The notes: generated from the letters alone by a model not told the origin. A stretch of DNA of 64,000 nt from Pseudomonas pharyngis (GCF_021602345.1 NZ_BQID01000011.1:62001-126000); one strand, 5' to 3'; positions 15,066 to 24,058 are shown, numbered from the stretch's first letter. Translations and numbers: made by a program.

Positions 15066-15392
15066 GTTCAACCCTCCCAGGGAGTCGCGTGGCAGCCGGG
15101 GACGGGCTGCGACAGGATTCAAGGTTAAGGGCCGCTCCCCGTTCGCCGTTAGTCGATTCCTGCCGTCGCGTTGCACAATCCTGCGAGACTGTCTTGCAGA
15201 CCTGTAACAAGTCGTAAATTCCTGTCACCGTCCTGTCACACCGATTTCGGGCAACTCTGACCACCTGCGTCCTGCTATGGCTGGACGGGCCAACAACCCA
15301 ATGCAGGATCAGGCAAGCATTTCGCAGGATGTGTCTACCGCCCTGGCTTGCACAAACTTATGCTCTGCTCCACTCCACCGACTTTGCCGAGG
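15066..15392. promoter_or_regulatory. Divergent control region, with GCAGGAT direct repeats 21 bp apart
   Basis: The 327-bp gap between the ABM gene and the AraC-type regulator has no convincing ORF. GCAGGAT occurs at 15303-15309 and again at 15324-15330, exactly 21 bp (two helical turns) apart on the same face, the classic layout of an AraC-family direct-repeat operator. A related GACAGGAT word occurs at about 15110. Confidence 0.45.
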
Positions 15393-16331
15393 ATGCCGCA
15401 CGTGACGTCATTCGATCGTTTTCAAGCGCCACCCGATGCCGACATGGAAAAGCAGCGCGCGGAACTGGCGGCGATCATCCGCCGCAACACGTCCGAAGAT
15501 GGCAGTTATGCCACTGCCGTCGGTTCGCTGTTCATGTCGCGCCACACCCAGTCCCATGACTTCGCCCCGGTGCTTGCGCAACCGGCGCTGTGCATCATGG
15601 CCCAGGGGCGCAAAGAGGTACGGCTGGCGGATGAGTTCTTCAATTACGACCCGCTCAATTATCTGGTGGTGTCGGTCTCGATGCCGTTGAGTGGACGGGT
15701 GGTGAATGTCTCGCCGGAGGAGCCGATCCTCGCCGTGCGCCTGGACATTGATCCTGCGGAAATCACCGCGCTGATCGCCGACGCCGGTCCGATGGGCGTA
15801 CCGACCCGGCCGACCGGGCGTGGTCTGTATGTGGAGAAAATCGACAGCGCCATGCTCGATGCGGTGCTGCGTCTGGCCCGCCTGCTCGACGCACCTAAAG
15901 ACATCGCCATGCTCGCGCCGCTGATCCGCCGGGAGATTCTCTATCGCTTGCTGCGCAGCCCGCAGGGGCATCGGCTGTACGAAATCGCTATCGCCAACAG
16001 CCAGAGCCACCGCATCAGCCAGGCGATCAAATGGCTCAACGGCAACTTCGAACAGCCGCTGCGCATTGATGACCTGGCGAAGGAAGTGAACCTCAGCGTC
16101 TCGACCTTGCATCACCGCTTCAAGGCGATGACGGCGATGAGTCCATTGCAGTATCAGAAGCAACTGCGCCTGCAAGAGGCGCGGCGTTTGATGCTGGCTG
16201 AGGGGCTGGAGGCGTCGGCGGCCGGGTATCGGGTGGGGTATGAAAGCCCTTCGCAGTTCAGTCGCGAGTACAGCCGGCTGTTTGGGGCGCCGCCGTTGAG
16301 GGATCTGGCGCGGTTGCGGCTGACCGTCTGA
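15393..16331 (+). CDS. AraC-family transcriptional regulator (AraC_N type)
   Basis: About 312 residues. The N-terminal half is a cupin-like AraC_N domain (SHDFAPVLAQPALCIMAQGRKEV split; LVVSVSMPLSGRVV) of the kind found in regulators of small dehydrogenase or oxidoreductase genes. The C-terminus (about residues 215-305) has two helix-turn-helix units: IDDLAKEVNLSVSTLHHRFK and AAGYRVGYESPSQFSREYSR. The start is uncertain: ATG 15393 (MPHVTSFDRF) was chosen, but 15348, 15360 and 15445 are possible. It is divergent from the ABM/80-residue pair, its likely target. The effector is unknown. Confidence 0.82.
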   Translation: MPHVTSFDRFQAPPDADMEKQRAELAAIIRRNTSEDGSYATAVGSLFMSRHTQSHDFAPVLAQPALCIMAQGRKEVRLADEFFNYDPLNYLVVSVSMPLSGRVVNVSPEEPILAVRLDIDPAEITALIADAGPMGVPTRPTGRGLYVEKIDSAMLDAVLRLARLLDAPKDIAMLAPLIRREILYRLLRSPQGHRLYEIAIANSQSHRISQAIKWLNGNFEQPLRIDDLAKEVNLSVSTLHHRFKAMTAMSPLQYQKQLRLQEARRLMLAEGLEASAAGYRVGYESPSQFSREYSRLFGAPPLRDLARLRLTV

Positions 16332-16341
16332 CTCTCAAAAG

Positions 16342-16533
16342 CCCCTCACCCTAGCCCTCCCGAAACGTCGGACCGCCCGGAGGGAGAGGGAACTGATTGG
16401 GGGATATTGACGAAATACACCGACCTGAAATTGCTTTACCGAATCCATAATCGACTCGATCTCACAGGTCGACGGATAACGCCAGACACCTCGGTCGGCT
16501 CCCTCTCCCTCCGGGAGAGGGCTGGGGTGAGGG
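16342..16533. repeat. Copy 1 of a ~190-bp non-coding repeat with inverted ends
   Basis: The ends are inverted copies of each other (CCCTCACCCTAGCCCTC versus GAGGGCTGGGGTGAGGG). Inside are a second G/A-rich arm (GGAGGGAGAGGG), the core TACCGAATCCATAATCGACT and a dyad GACCTGA/TCACAGGTC. A second copy at 24997-25170 shares the ends and the core. No ORF is present. This looks like a non-autonomous mobile or MITE-like element, positioned just after the regulator and before the convergent ABC operon. Confidence 0.8.
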
Positions 16534-16556
16534 AGCGATTTCGAGCAGAAGCGTAA

Positions 16557-17612
16557 TCAAGCGCCGAGCACCCGACACGCCTCACTGGGCAACGTCACCG
16601 ACACCGGATGCCCGATCCCCAACCCAATCCCCTGACACGGCGTACTCAGCGCCGTGAAGGTCACCCCGGAACACTCCACCGTAGTCTCGATCGTCGCGCC
16701 GATATCCCGCACAAACGTCACCTTGCCCAGCAGACGATTGCCCGCCGTGGCCTGCGGCGCCGACAGTTGCAGGTCTTCGGGGCGGATCAGCATTTTCACT
16801 TTCTGCCCGACCACGATGCTGCTGCAGATCGGCACTTGCAGGGCATCGCCGCCCGGCAGCACGACCTTGCCATCGCCCAGCGCGGTGGCCGGGAAAATAT
16901 TCCCCGAGCCGATAAAGTCCGCGACGAATTCGTTGGCCGGGTGCCGATAGATTTCAATCGGCGTACCCACCTGCTGCACCCGATGCTCGCCCAGCACCAC
17001 CACGATATCGGCCATGGTCATGGCCTCGCGTTGATCGTGAGTGACCATGATCGTGGTGATGTTCAGGCGTTGTTGCAGCTGGCGGATTTCCACCTGCATC
17101 GACTCGCGCAACTTGGCGTCGAGCGCCGACAGAGGTTCGTCGAGCAACAGGATTTTCGGGTGCGAGGCAATCGCCCGGGCAATCGCCACTCGCTGACGCT
17201 GGCCGCCGGAGAGCTTGGCCACCGGGCGATCGATCATCGGTTGCAGCTGGATCAACTCCAGCAACTCCACCACTCGCGCCTGTTGATCGGCCTTGCTGAC
17301 GCCGCGCAGTTTCAGCGGATAGGCGATGTTTTCGCCCACGGTCATGTGCGGGAACAGCGCCAGCGACTGAAACACCATGCCGAAGTTGCGCAGGTGCGCC
17401 GGGGTGTGGCCGATGTCCTCGCCGTCCAGGCGGATCTCGCCGCCGGTGAGGGTTTCCAGCCCGGCGATCGTCCGCAGCAACGTGGTCTTGCCGCAGCCCG
17501 ACGGGCCGAGGAAGCACACCAGTTTGCCCTCGGGCAAATGCAGGTTGACGTCTTTTACCGCGCAGGCTGAGCCGTAGTGTTTCTCGACGTTTTCCAGAAT
17601 CAGACCAGACAT
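16557..17612 (-). CDS. ABC transporter ATP-binding protein, polyamine type (PotA-like)
   Basis: 351 residues. ATPase motifs: Walker A GPSGCGKTT, Q-loop MVFQSLALFPHM, signature LSGGQRQRVAIARAIA, Walker B ILLLDEPLSALD and switch His in MVTHDQREA. A C-terminal TOBE domain (GSGNIFPATALGDGKVVLPG onward) identifies the spermidine/putrescine-iron family. It energises the two permeases encoded immediately upstream (17-nt gap), with the binding protein at 19564-20667. Neighbouring catabolic genes suggest a guanidino compound such as 2-ketoarginine, agmatine or 4-guanidinobutyrate, or a polyamine, as substrate; this is inference. Confidence 0.88.
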   Translation of the reverse strand: MSGLILENVEKHYGSACAVKDVNLHLPEGKLVCFLGPSGCGKTTLLRTIAGLETLTGGEIRLDGEDIGHTPAHLRNFGMVFQSLALFPHMTVGENIAYPLKLRGVSKADQQARVVELLELIQLQPMIDRPVAKLSGGQRQRVAIARAIASHPKILLLDEPLSALDAKLRESMQVEIRQLQQRLNITTIMVTHDQREAMTMADIVVVLGEHRVQQVGTPIEIYRHPANEFVADFIGSGNIFPATALGDGKVVLPGGDALQVPICSSIVVGQKVKMLIRPEDLQLSAPQATAGNRLLGKVTFVRDIGATIETTVECSGVTFTALSTPCQGIGLGIGHPVSVTLPSEACRVLGA

Positions 17613-17629
17613 AAAATCACCTCAAGAAA

Positions 17630-18478
17630 TCAAAAGGACACGCCGCCTTCACCGACCAGCTTCTCCAGCGCCCAGATCAGGACGAAGTCGATCAGCACGA
17701 TCAGCACGGCAAACGAGAACACGGTAGGGTCGAGCGATGACACGGTGCGGCTGTACATCCAGATCGGCACGGTCATGACGTCGATGGTGTAGAGGAAATA
17801 GGTCACGGTGAATTCGTTGAACGAGACGATGAACGCCAGCAGCATCCCCGCCAGAATCCCCGACTTCATCAACGGCACCACCACATCGACGATGGCCCTC
17901 AATGGCGACGCGCCAAGCATCTGCGCGGCTTCTTCGACTTCGCTGCCGATGGAGAGCATGGCCGCCGTGCAGTTCTTCACCACGAACGGCAGCGCCAGAA
18001 TCACGTGGGCAATCACCAGCCGCGAGGTGGTCATGTGGAACGGCAGGCTGTCGAATACCAGCAGCAAGGCCAACCCCAGCACCACCATCGGGAACACCAG
18101 CGGCAGCGACATCAATTGCAGCGCCACACCCTTGCCACGGAACTCGCAACGGGTCAGCGCGTAGGCCGCCGGCACCGCGATCAGCGTGGCGAAAATCATC
18201 GTCAGGCACGCCACCAGCAAACTGGTGCCCATGGCCTGGCCGAGGCTCAAAACATCGCTGGCATCGGGCGAGACGAAGGTGTGCCACGCCGCCTTGTACC
18301 ACTGCAGGCTGTAGCTGCTCGGCGGGAAGTCGAGGTTCGACGCACCGCTGAACGACATCACGATCATGGTCAGGATCGGCAACACGGCCAGCAGCAGAAT
18401 GATCCCGGAGAGGATGCCGGCAAACTTGCCGGTGTCGCCCGGCAACAGCGACTGACGCTTCTTGAACAGGGCACTCAT
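17630..18478 (-). CDS. ABC transporter permease (PotC-like)
   Basis: 282 residues with about six membrane helices and the cytoplasmic EAA loop EEAAQMLGASPLRAIVDVVVPLM that docks on the ATPase. The N-terminus starts MSALFKKRQSLLPGDTGK before helix 1. Its start overlaps the stop of the preceding permease gene by 4 nt (ATGA-type coupling), so the two form a heterodimer. It is part of the polyamine-type importer. Confidence 0.88.
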   Translation of the reverse strand: MSALFKKRQSLLPGDTGKFAGILSGIILLLAVLPILTMIVMSFSGASNLDFPPSSYSLQWYKAAWHTFVSPDASDVLSLGQAMGTSLLVACLTMIFATLIAVPAAYALTRCEFRGKGVALQLMSLPLVFPMVVLGLALLLVFDSLPFHMTTSRLVIAHVILALPFVVKNCTAAMLSIGSEVEEAAQMLGASPLRAIVDVVVPLMKSGILAGMLLAFIVSFNEFTVTYFLYTIDVMTVPIWMYSRTVSSLDPTVFSFAVLIVLIDFVLIWALEKLVGEGGVSF

Positions 18479-19383
18479 TGCGAAGCCTCCAGCAGACGGC
18501 GACGGCGGCCGGTGATGTATTCGGACAAGGTCATGATGGCGAGCGTGGTGACGATCAGCACCACCCCGGCGGCGGACGCGGCAGGCCAGTTCATCAGCGG
18601 GGCGATCTGGTCATGCACCATCACCGCGAGCATTGGCACTCGCCGACCGCCGAGCAACAGCGGCACCACGAAGCTGCTGGCGTTGTAGGCGAACACCAGG
18701 GTCGCGCCGGTGATGATCCCCGGCAGGCTCATCGGCAGCACCACCTGACGGAACACCTGAAAACGACTGGCGCCCAGCGTCGCGGCAGCCTCTTCGTAGC
18801 TGCGGGCGACGCCGCGCATGGCGCTGGCAATCGGCAGCACGGCCAGCGGAAACGCGGTCTGCACCAGGCCCATCAACACGCCGTTCTGGTTGTACAGCAA
18901 CATGATCGGGCGCTTGATCAGACCGAGGCCCATCAAGGTCTGGTTGAGCATGCCGCCGGGGCCGAGGATCACCAGCCAGCCGTAGCTTTGCAGCAATAGG
19001 TTGACCAGCAGCGGCAACAGCACCGCCGCCAGAAAGATCCGCCGCACGAACGGCGAGGTCAGACGCGACATGGTGTACGCCACCGGGATCGCCAGCACCA
19101 CCGCGATCACCGCGCTGATCAGCGCCAGACGCAAGGTCAGCAGCAACGATTTGAGGTAGTAGGGTTCGAGCAACTGCGCGTAACTGGCCAGGCTGAAGCC
19201 CGACCACTCCGCGCCCTTGGTGCCGACGCTCATGCGCAGCACCAGCAGGCTGGCGGCAATCAGCACGCCGAGAAACAGCATCGACGGCGTGAGGAAAAAC
19301 CACGCCCGCGCGGTCGGCGAAACACCGCGCGCCGGGCGCACGTCACCCGTGCCGACCGGTTGGGTCAGGGATTGATGTTCCAT
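18475..19383 (-). CDS. ABC transporter permease (PotB-like)
   Basis: 302 residues. A polar N-terminal tail of about 28 residues precedes six predicted helices. The EAA loop reads SYEEAAATLGASRFQVFRQV. It pairs with the PotC-like permease, whose gene it overlaps. The gap of 180 bp to the upstream binding-protein gene contains a REPIN, so expression of the permeases may be set below that of the binding protein. Confidence 0.88.
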   Translation of the reverse strand: MEHQSLTQPVGTGDVRPARGVSPTARAWFFLTPSMLFLGVLIAASLLVLRMSVGTKGAEWSGFSLASYAQLLEPYYLKSLLLTLRLALISAVIAVVLAIPVAYTMSRLTSPFVRRIFLAAVLLPLLVNLLLQSYGWLVILGPGGMLNQTLMGLGLIKRPIMLLYNQNGVLMGLVQTAFPLAVLPIASAMRGVARSYEEAAATLGASRFQVFRQVVLPMSLPGIITGATLVFAYNASSFVVPLLLGGRRVPMLAVMVHDQIAPLMNWPAASAAGVVLIVTTLAIMTLSEYITGRRRRLLEASQ

Positions 19384-19435
19384 AGCAATGATCTCGTCAA
19401 TGGAAAAACAACGGCTTCAAGCTCACCTGGCCCTC

Positions 19436-19524
19436 TGTGGGAGCAAGCCTGCTCGCGATGCGGACTGACATTCACCAACAACGTCGGCTGACAGATTGCT
19501 ATCGCGAGCAGGCTCGCTCCCACA
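19436..19524. repeat. REPIN inside the ABC transporter operon
   Basis: REP copies at 19436-19459 (TGTGGGAGCAAGCCTGCTCG start) and 19501-19524 (inverted) flank a 41-nt spacer. The left copy has one A in place of G relative to the other. It sits between the binding-protein gene and the first permease gene. Confidence 0.92.
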
Positions 19525-19563
19525 AGAACTTTCGGTGCTTGAGAGCCTGAGTACGTCACTCGA

Positions 19564-20667
19564 TCAGGAAGAAAAGATTTCCGTGTAGCGACGAATCCAC
19601 TGGTCATGCACGGTCGCCAGGAAGGCGTTGTCGTGCATGATCGCCTTCTCCGCGATCTGCTCCGGCGTGAGGATGAACGGGCTCTTGCGCGCTTCGGCGG
19701 AGATGATCGCCTTGGCGTTGACCGGGCCGTTGAAGATGTCTTCGGCCATCTTGCCCTGCACCAGCGGGTCGAGGGAGTGGTCGATGAAGGCGTAGGCCAG
19801 GTCGGTGTCGCCCGGACGGTTCTTCGGCATCACCGAAAGCATCAGGTCGGTGTAGAAACCTTCCTTCATGCCGAACGTGGCACCGAGGCCATAGTTCGGA
19901 TCACGGATCTGCTTGGGGAAAAACGCCGGGGCATATAGGCCGCCCATGTCCAGGGAACCGGTGCGAAACAGCTCGGCAATCTGGTTGGGGTTTTCGCCAA
20001 GGGTCACCACGCGGTCTTTCAGCTCGGCGAGTTTCTTGAACCCTGGCTCGATGTTGTGCTCGTCACCACCGGCCAGTTTGGCGGCGATGATGATCAGGTC
20101 CATGGCCTCGGTCCAGTTCGGCGGCGGCAGGAAAATGTTCGGCGCCAGATCGGCGTCCCACAGCGCGGCGTAGCTGTCCGGCGCGGTGCTCTGGGTACGA
20201 GTGCTGTAGACCAGACTGTTGCACCACAGCAGGTAACCGATGCCGTGACCGTTGGCGCCGGTGCGGTATTTTTCCGGGACGTCGACCAGGTTGGGAATGC
20301 GGTTGAGATCGGGTTTTTCCAGCAGCCCGGCAGCGGCCAGACCTTCGGCGCCAACGCCAGCCAGAGTGATGATGTCGTACTGCGGACGGTCACCGCCGGC
20401 CTTGAGTTTGGCGACCATTTCCGAGGTGCTGCCGGTGCGGTCGGCAATCACTTTGGCGCCAGTCTTGGCTTCGAACGTTGCAGCGATGTTGCGCAGTGCA
20501 GCCAGGCCCGTGTCATCGGACCAGGTCAGCAGCCGCAGGGTCTTGCCGGCGAAGCGGGTGTCGCTGGCACTGGCCCGGATGAAGGGCATGCTCATGGCCG
20601 CCGCAGCCACCGAAGCCACGCCGACGGTTTTGATGAATTGACGCCTGTTCAGATCGTGCTCGCCCAT
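19564..20667 (-). CDS. ABC transporter substrate-binding protein, polyamine type, Tat-type signal
   Basis: 367 residues. The leader has a twin-arginine motif (NRRQFIKT, R8-R9) before a hydrophobic stretch ending ASA, so export by the Tat pathway is likely; this is somewhat unusual for a PotD-like protein. The mature part is a two-lobe periplasmic binding protein (LRLLTWSDDTGLAALRNIAA; YDIITLAGVGAEGLAAAGLL; GIGYLLWCNSLVYSTRT). It is the first gene of the importer unit. A 26-bp motif at 20809 lies in its 217-bp upstream region and recurs before the decarboxylase gene, suggesting common control. The substrate is probably a guanidino acid or polyamine, judged by the neighbours only. Confidence 0.85.
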   Translation of the reverse strand: MGEHDLNRRQFIKTVGVASVAAAAMSMPFIRASASDTRFAGKTLRLLTWSDDTGLAALRNIAATFEAKTGAKVIADRTGSTSEMVAKLKAGGDRPQYDIITLAGVGAEGLAAAGLLEKPDLNRIPNLVDVPEKYRTGANGHGIGYLLWCNSLVYSTRTQSTAPDSYAALWDADLAPNIFLPPPNWTEAMDLIIIAAKLAGGDEHNIEPGFKKLAELKDRVVTLGENPNQIAELFRTGSLDMGGLYAPAFFPKQIRDPNYGLGATFGMKEGFYTDLMLSVMPKNRPGDTDLAYAFIDHSLDPLVQGKMAEDIFNGPVNAKAIISAEARKSPFILTPEQIAEKAIMHDNAFLATVHDQWIRRYTEIFSS

Positions 20668-20808
20668 TTGGGACTCCCATTATTCTTGTAAGTATGAGAT
20701 TGATCGCAACCCTTGCATCTGCTTGACCGAGATTGCTCAAGCGCCCGGTTTCAAAGGGCTTGAGCATGGTCTGCGGGTTCATCCTGAGGTCGTGCAAAAC
20801 ACCTGACT

Positions 20809-20834
20809 ATCGATAAAAACTCATTGGAGCCATG
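20809..20834. promoter_or_regulatory. Repeated operator-like motif, copy 1 (importer promoter)
   Basis: The motif begins ATCGATAAAAACTCATT and ends AGCCATG. It matches a second copy at 24059-24084 at 22 of 26 positions, in the same orientation. It lies 142 bp upstream of the binding-protein start, in a gap with no other gene. Likely bound by the LysR regulator encoded at 24110. Confidence 0.6.
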
Positions 20835-20884
20835 ACGCCGGCGCATGCCTCGTTGCGAGGCATGCGCTGACCTTTTTCGGGCAT

Positions 20885-22336
20885 TCAGAGGGCGCGGATC
20901 ACGTGCTTGATTTCCTGAAATGCCGCCAGGCCCCACGGCCCCAATTCGCGGCCGAGGCTGCTCTGTTTGTAGCCGCCCCACGCGGTCTGCGGGAAGATCA
21001 CCTGCGGCGCGTTGAGCCACACCAGCCCCGCCTGCAAGGCGTTGGCGACCCGATCCGCGGTCTCGGCATTGCGCGTGACCACGCTGGCCACCAGACCGAA
21101 CTGGCTGTCGTTGGCCAAGGCAATCGCCTCGGCTTCCGTAGCGAAACTGCGCACGCAGATCACCGGGCCGAAAATCTCTTCACACCACAGCGCACTGTCG
21201 AGGGGCACTTCGGTGAAGATTGTCGGCTGCAAGAAATAGCCGCGCGGCAGATCGGCGGGACGATTGCCGCCACAGATCAGCTTTGCCCCGGCACTCAAAC
21301 CACGGTCGATGTGACCGAGCACCCGTTGGTACTGCACCTGATTGACCAGTGCGCCCATCTCGACGTCAGGATCGAACGGATCGGCGACACGGATTTTTTC
21401 CGCGCGGGCCTTCAGAAGAATCAGGAATTCGTCGGCCAGTTCATCGGCGACCAGCACCCGGCTGGTGGCCGAGCACATCTGCCCGGCATTGAAGAAGCCG
21501 CCACCGCAGGCAAGCTCCACCGCCAGATCCAGGTCGGCATCCTCAAGAATCAGCAGCGAGGACTTGCCGCCCAGTTCCAGGCTCACGCCCTTCACGGTTT
21601 CAGCGGCGCGCTGCATCACCTGCACACCGACGGCGTTGCTGCCGGTGAAGGAAATCTTGGCGATGCGCGGGTCTGCCGACAGCGGCGCACCGACTGCCAG
21701 ACCGGTGCCGCACACCAGGTTGAACACGCCTTTTGGCAAACCGGATTCGGCGATGATGGTCGCCAGTTCCAACTCCGGCAGCGGCGTGACTTCAGACGGT
21801 TTGAGCACCACGCAGCAACCGGCGGCCAGGGCCGGGGCGAGTTTCCACGCGGTGGTGACCATCGGGAAATTCCACGGCACGATCAGCCCGACGACACCGC
21901 ACGGCTCGCGGCGCAGACGTGCGCTGAAGTCGTCGCTGGGCAGCGGCACGTTGCTGTCCTGTTTCGCATCGAGGCCTTCGGCGAGTTCGGCGTAGTACTC
22001 GAAGGTGGCGATCACGTCATCGACATCGATGCCCGCTTCGAACTGCGGTTTGCCGTTGTTGCTCGACTGCAACTTCATCAGATGTTCGCGACCGTTGCGC
22101 ACGCCATTGGCGATGTTGCGCAGGATCGCGCCGCGCTCGGCGCCGGTGGTTTTCGACCAGCTTTTGAAGGCTTCGGTCGCCGCCGTTACCGCTTGATTGA
22201 CGGCGCTTTCGTCACCGCCGTTGACCGTGGTCAGCAGTGCTTCGGTGGCCGGGTTGATCACACGCAGGTGTTCGCGCCCGGCGGACCATTGGCCGTTGAT
22301 GTACAGGCCGTCGAGTGTGGTCGGGAAATTCATCAT
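20885..22336 (-). CDS. Aldehyde dehydrogenase family protein (4-guanidinobutyraldehyde type?)
   Basis: 483 residues of the NAD(P)-dependent aldehyde dehydrogenase superfamily. Key sites: VVGLIVPWNFPMVTTAWKLA (Asn of the oxyanion hole), VSLELGGKSS (general-base Glu), FNAGQMCSATSR (catalytic Cys) and EEIFGPVICV. The start overlaps the decarboxylase stop (ATGATGA), so coupling is tight. In the arginine transaminase route, decarboxylation of 5-guanidino-2-oxopentanoate gives 4-guanidinobutyraldehyde, which a dehydrogenase such as KauB oxidises; this gene is well placed for that step. The substrate is inferred from the operon. Confidence 0.85.
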   Translation of the reverse strand: MMNFPTTLDGLYINGQWSAGREHLRVINPATEALLTTVNGGDESAVNQAVTAATEAFKSWSKTTGAERGAILRNIANGVRNGREHLMKLQSSNNGKPQFEAGIDVDDVIATFEYYAELAEGLDAKQDSNVPLPSDDFSARLRREPCGVVGLIVPWNFPMVTTAWKLAPALAAGCCVVLKPSEVTPLPELELATIIAESGLPKGVFNLVCGTGLAVGAPLSADPRIAKISFTGSNAVGVQVMQRAAETVKGVSLELGGKSSLLILEDADLDLAVELACGGGFFNAGQMCSATSRVLVADELADEFLILLKARAEKIRVADPFDPDVEMGALVNQVQYQRVLGHIDRGLSAGAKLICGGNRPADLPRGYFLQPTIFTEVPLDSALWCEEIFGPVICVRSFATEAEAIALANDSQFGLVASVVTRNAETADRVANALQAGLVWLNAPQVIFPQTAWGGYKQSSLGRELGPWGLAAFQEIKHVIRAL

Positions 22337-23970
22337 TGGGCCACCGCCTTCATCCATTGGGTCTGGTCGATCTCGATCAGGGTCGGGCCCTGACGATCGG
22401 TGGCGGCGCGCAATGCACTGCGCAGGTGTTCGGCGGAGCTGATCGCCTCGGCCGCGCAACCCAGGGCCTTGGCCACACCGATGAAGTCCGGGGTGTAGAT
22501 GTCCACGCCCACCGGCTCGATGGCACGGTTGACCATGTATTTCTTGATCTCTTCGTAACCCTGGTTATTCCACAGCAGGATGATCACCGGCGTGCGCGCT
22601 TCCACGGCGCTGGCCAGTTCCGGCAGGGTGAATTGCAGACCGCCATCGCCGATCAGGCACACCACCGGCGGACGCGCGCCATGTTCCAGAGAGCCGCCGA
22701 GCCATGCGCCAATCGCCGCCGGCAAGGCGTAACCGAGAGTGCCGTAACCGGTGGACGAGTTGAACCAGCGGCGCGGGCGCTCCGGGTTGAAGGTCAGGTT
22801 GCCGGTGTACACCGGTTGCGTGGAGTCGCCGACGAACACCGCGTTCGGCAATTCGTGCAGCACGGTTTCGAGGAAACGGGTCTGGGCCAGCATCGGGGCA
22901 TCCCAGGTTGCGGCCAGGTCTTCACGCAGACGGGCGGCGCGTACCTGGCCCCAATCGTTGCGGCGCTCGGCCAGCGGTTTGTGCGACAGCGCACTGAGCA
23001 GCGCTTGTGCCGCGTTGCGCGAGTCGGCCACCAGCGCCACGTGCGGCGGGTAATTGCGCACGGTCTGGTCCGGATCGATATCGACGCGCAGCAACTTGCC
23101 GGGGATTTCGAAACCGCCGGCGAAGGTCACGTCGTAGTCGGTTTCCGCCAGTTCGGTGCCAATCGCCAGGACCACGTCGGCATCGGCCACCAAGGCGCGC
23201 GTCGCCACGAGGCTCTGAGTCGATCCGATCAACAGCGGGTGGCTGGACGGCAGCATGCCTTTGGCGTTGATGGTCAGGGCCACCGGTGCGTCGAGCAGTT
23301 CGGCCAGTTCGGTGAGTTCGGCAGCGGCGTCGATGGCGCCGCCACCGGCGAGGATCAGCGGACGCTGGGCGCCGGCCAGCAGTTCAGTCATGCGGCTCAC
23401 GGCGGCCGGCGCAGCACCGGCGCGGTCGATGTTGACCGGCACGCTGGTCAGCAGTTCGTCGGCTTCTTCGACCAGCACGTCCAGTGGAATCTCAATGTGC
23501 ACCGGACGCGGACGCCCGGCCTGGAACAGCGCGAAAGCACGGGCCAGCACGCCCGGCAATTCGGACGCCGACATCAGGGTGTGGGAGAACGCCGCCACGC
23601 CGCCGACCAGTGCGCTCTGGTTCGGCAGCTCATGCAGCTTGCCGCGTCCGCCGCCCAGTTGACTGCGCGACTGCACGCTGGAGATCACCAGCATCGGGAT
23701 CGAATCGGCGTAAGCCTGGCCCATCGCGGTGGTGATGTTGGTCATGCCTGGACCTGTGATGATGAAGCACACACCTGGTTTGCCACTGGTGCGGGCGTAG
23801 CCGTCGGCCATGAAGCCGGCGCCCTGTTCATGGCGCGGGGTGACGTGGTTGATGCTCGAACGGGCCAGCCCGCGATACAGCTCCACGGTATGCACACCGG
23901 GAATGCCGAACACCTGCTCGACCCCATAATCTTCGAGTAACTTGACCAGTACTTCGCCACACGTCGCCAT
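22333..23970 (-). CDS. aruI: Thiamine-diphosphate enzyme, 5-guanidino-2-oxopentanoate decarboxylase type
   Basis: 545 residues with the three-domain fold of acetolactate-synthase-like enzymes. Visible sites: FGIPGVHTVELYRGL, the catalytic Glu in TPRHEQGAGFMADGYAR, GPGMTNITTAMGQAYADS, and the ThDP/Mg motif GDGGLQFTLPELASAV...WNNQGYEE. The closest family I recognise is AruI, which decarboxylates 2-ketoarginine in the arginine transaminase pathway. It is not a biosynthetic acetolactate synthase: there is no small-subunit gene, and a dehydrogenase follows directly. It heads the minus-strand catabolic unit, is divergent from a LysR regulator, and carries the shared motif about 90 bp upstream. An aruH-type transaminase gene is not in the window. 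Confidence 0.78.
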   Translation of the reverse strand: MATCGEVLVKLLEDYGVEQVFGIPGVHTVELYRGLARSSINHVTPRHEQGAGFMADGYARTSGKPGVCFIITGPGMTNITTAMGQAYADSIPMLVISSVQSRSQLGGGRGKLHELPNQSALVGGVAAFSHTLMSASELPGVLARAFALFQAGRPRPVHIEIPLDVLVEEADELLTSVPVNIDRAGAAPAAVSRMTELLAGAQRPLILAGGGAIDAAAELTELAELLDAPVALTINAKGMLPSSHPLLIGSTQSLVATRALVADADVVLAIGTELAETDYDVTFAGGFEIPGKLLRVDIDPDQTVRNYPPHVALVADSRNAAQALLSALSHKPLAERRNDWGQVRAARLREDLAATWDAPMLAQTRFLETVLHELPNAVFVGDSTQPVYTGNLTFNPERPRRWFNSSTGYGTLGYALPAAIGAWLGGSLEHGARPPVVCLIGDGGLQFTLPELASAVEARTPVIILLWNNQGYEEIKKYMVNRAIEPVGVDIYTPDFIGVAKALGCAAEAISSAEHLRSALRAATDRQGPTLIEIDQTQWMKAVAQ

Positions 23971-24058
23971 GTCTTTGCCCTTCTTGTTCGTTGAGGCACC
24001 GGGCTTTAAAGGAACCGGTGATTGGCCTCATTGAAACGGGCGACCCGTAGCCGCAACA

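Noticed and set aside
20903-23940. Long plus-strand ORFs (496 and 541 residues) opposite the dehydrogenase and decarboxylase genes
   Set aside because: Shadow frames; the minus strand carries catalytic motifs and coupled starts and stops.
22333-23970. Acetolactate synthase large subunit (IlvB)
   Set aside because: No regulatory-subunit gene follows; an aldehyde dehydrogenase is coupled instead, and sequence features recall AruI.
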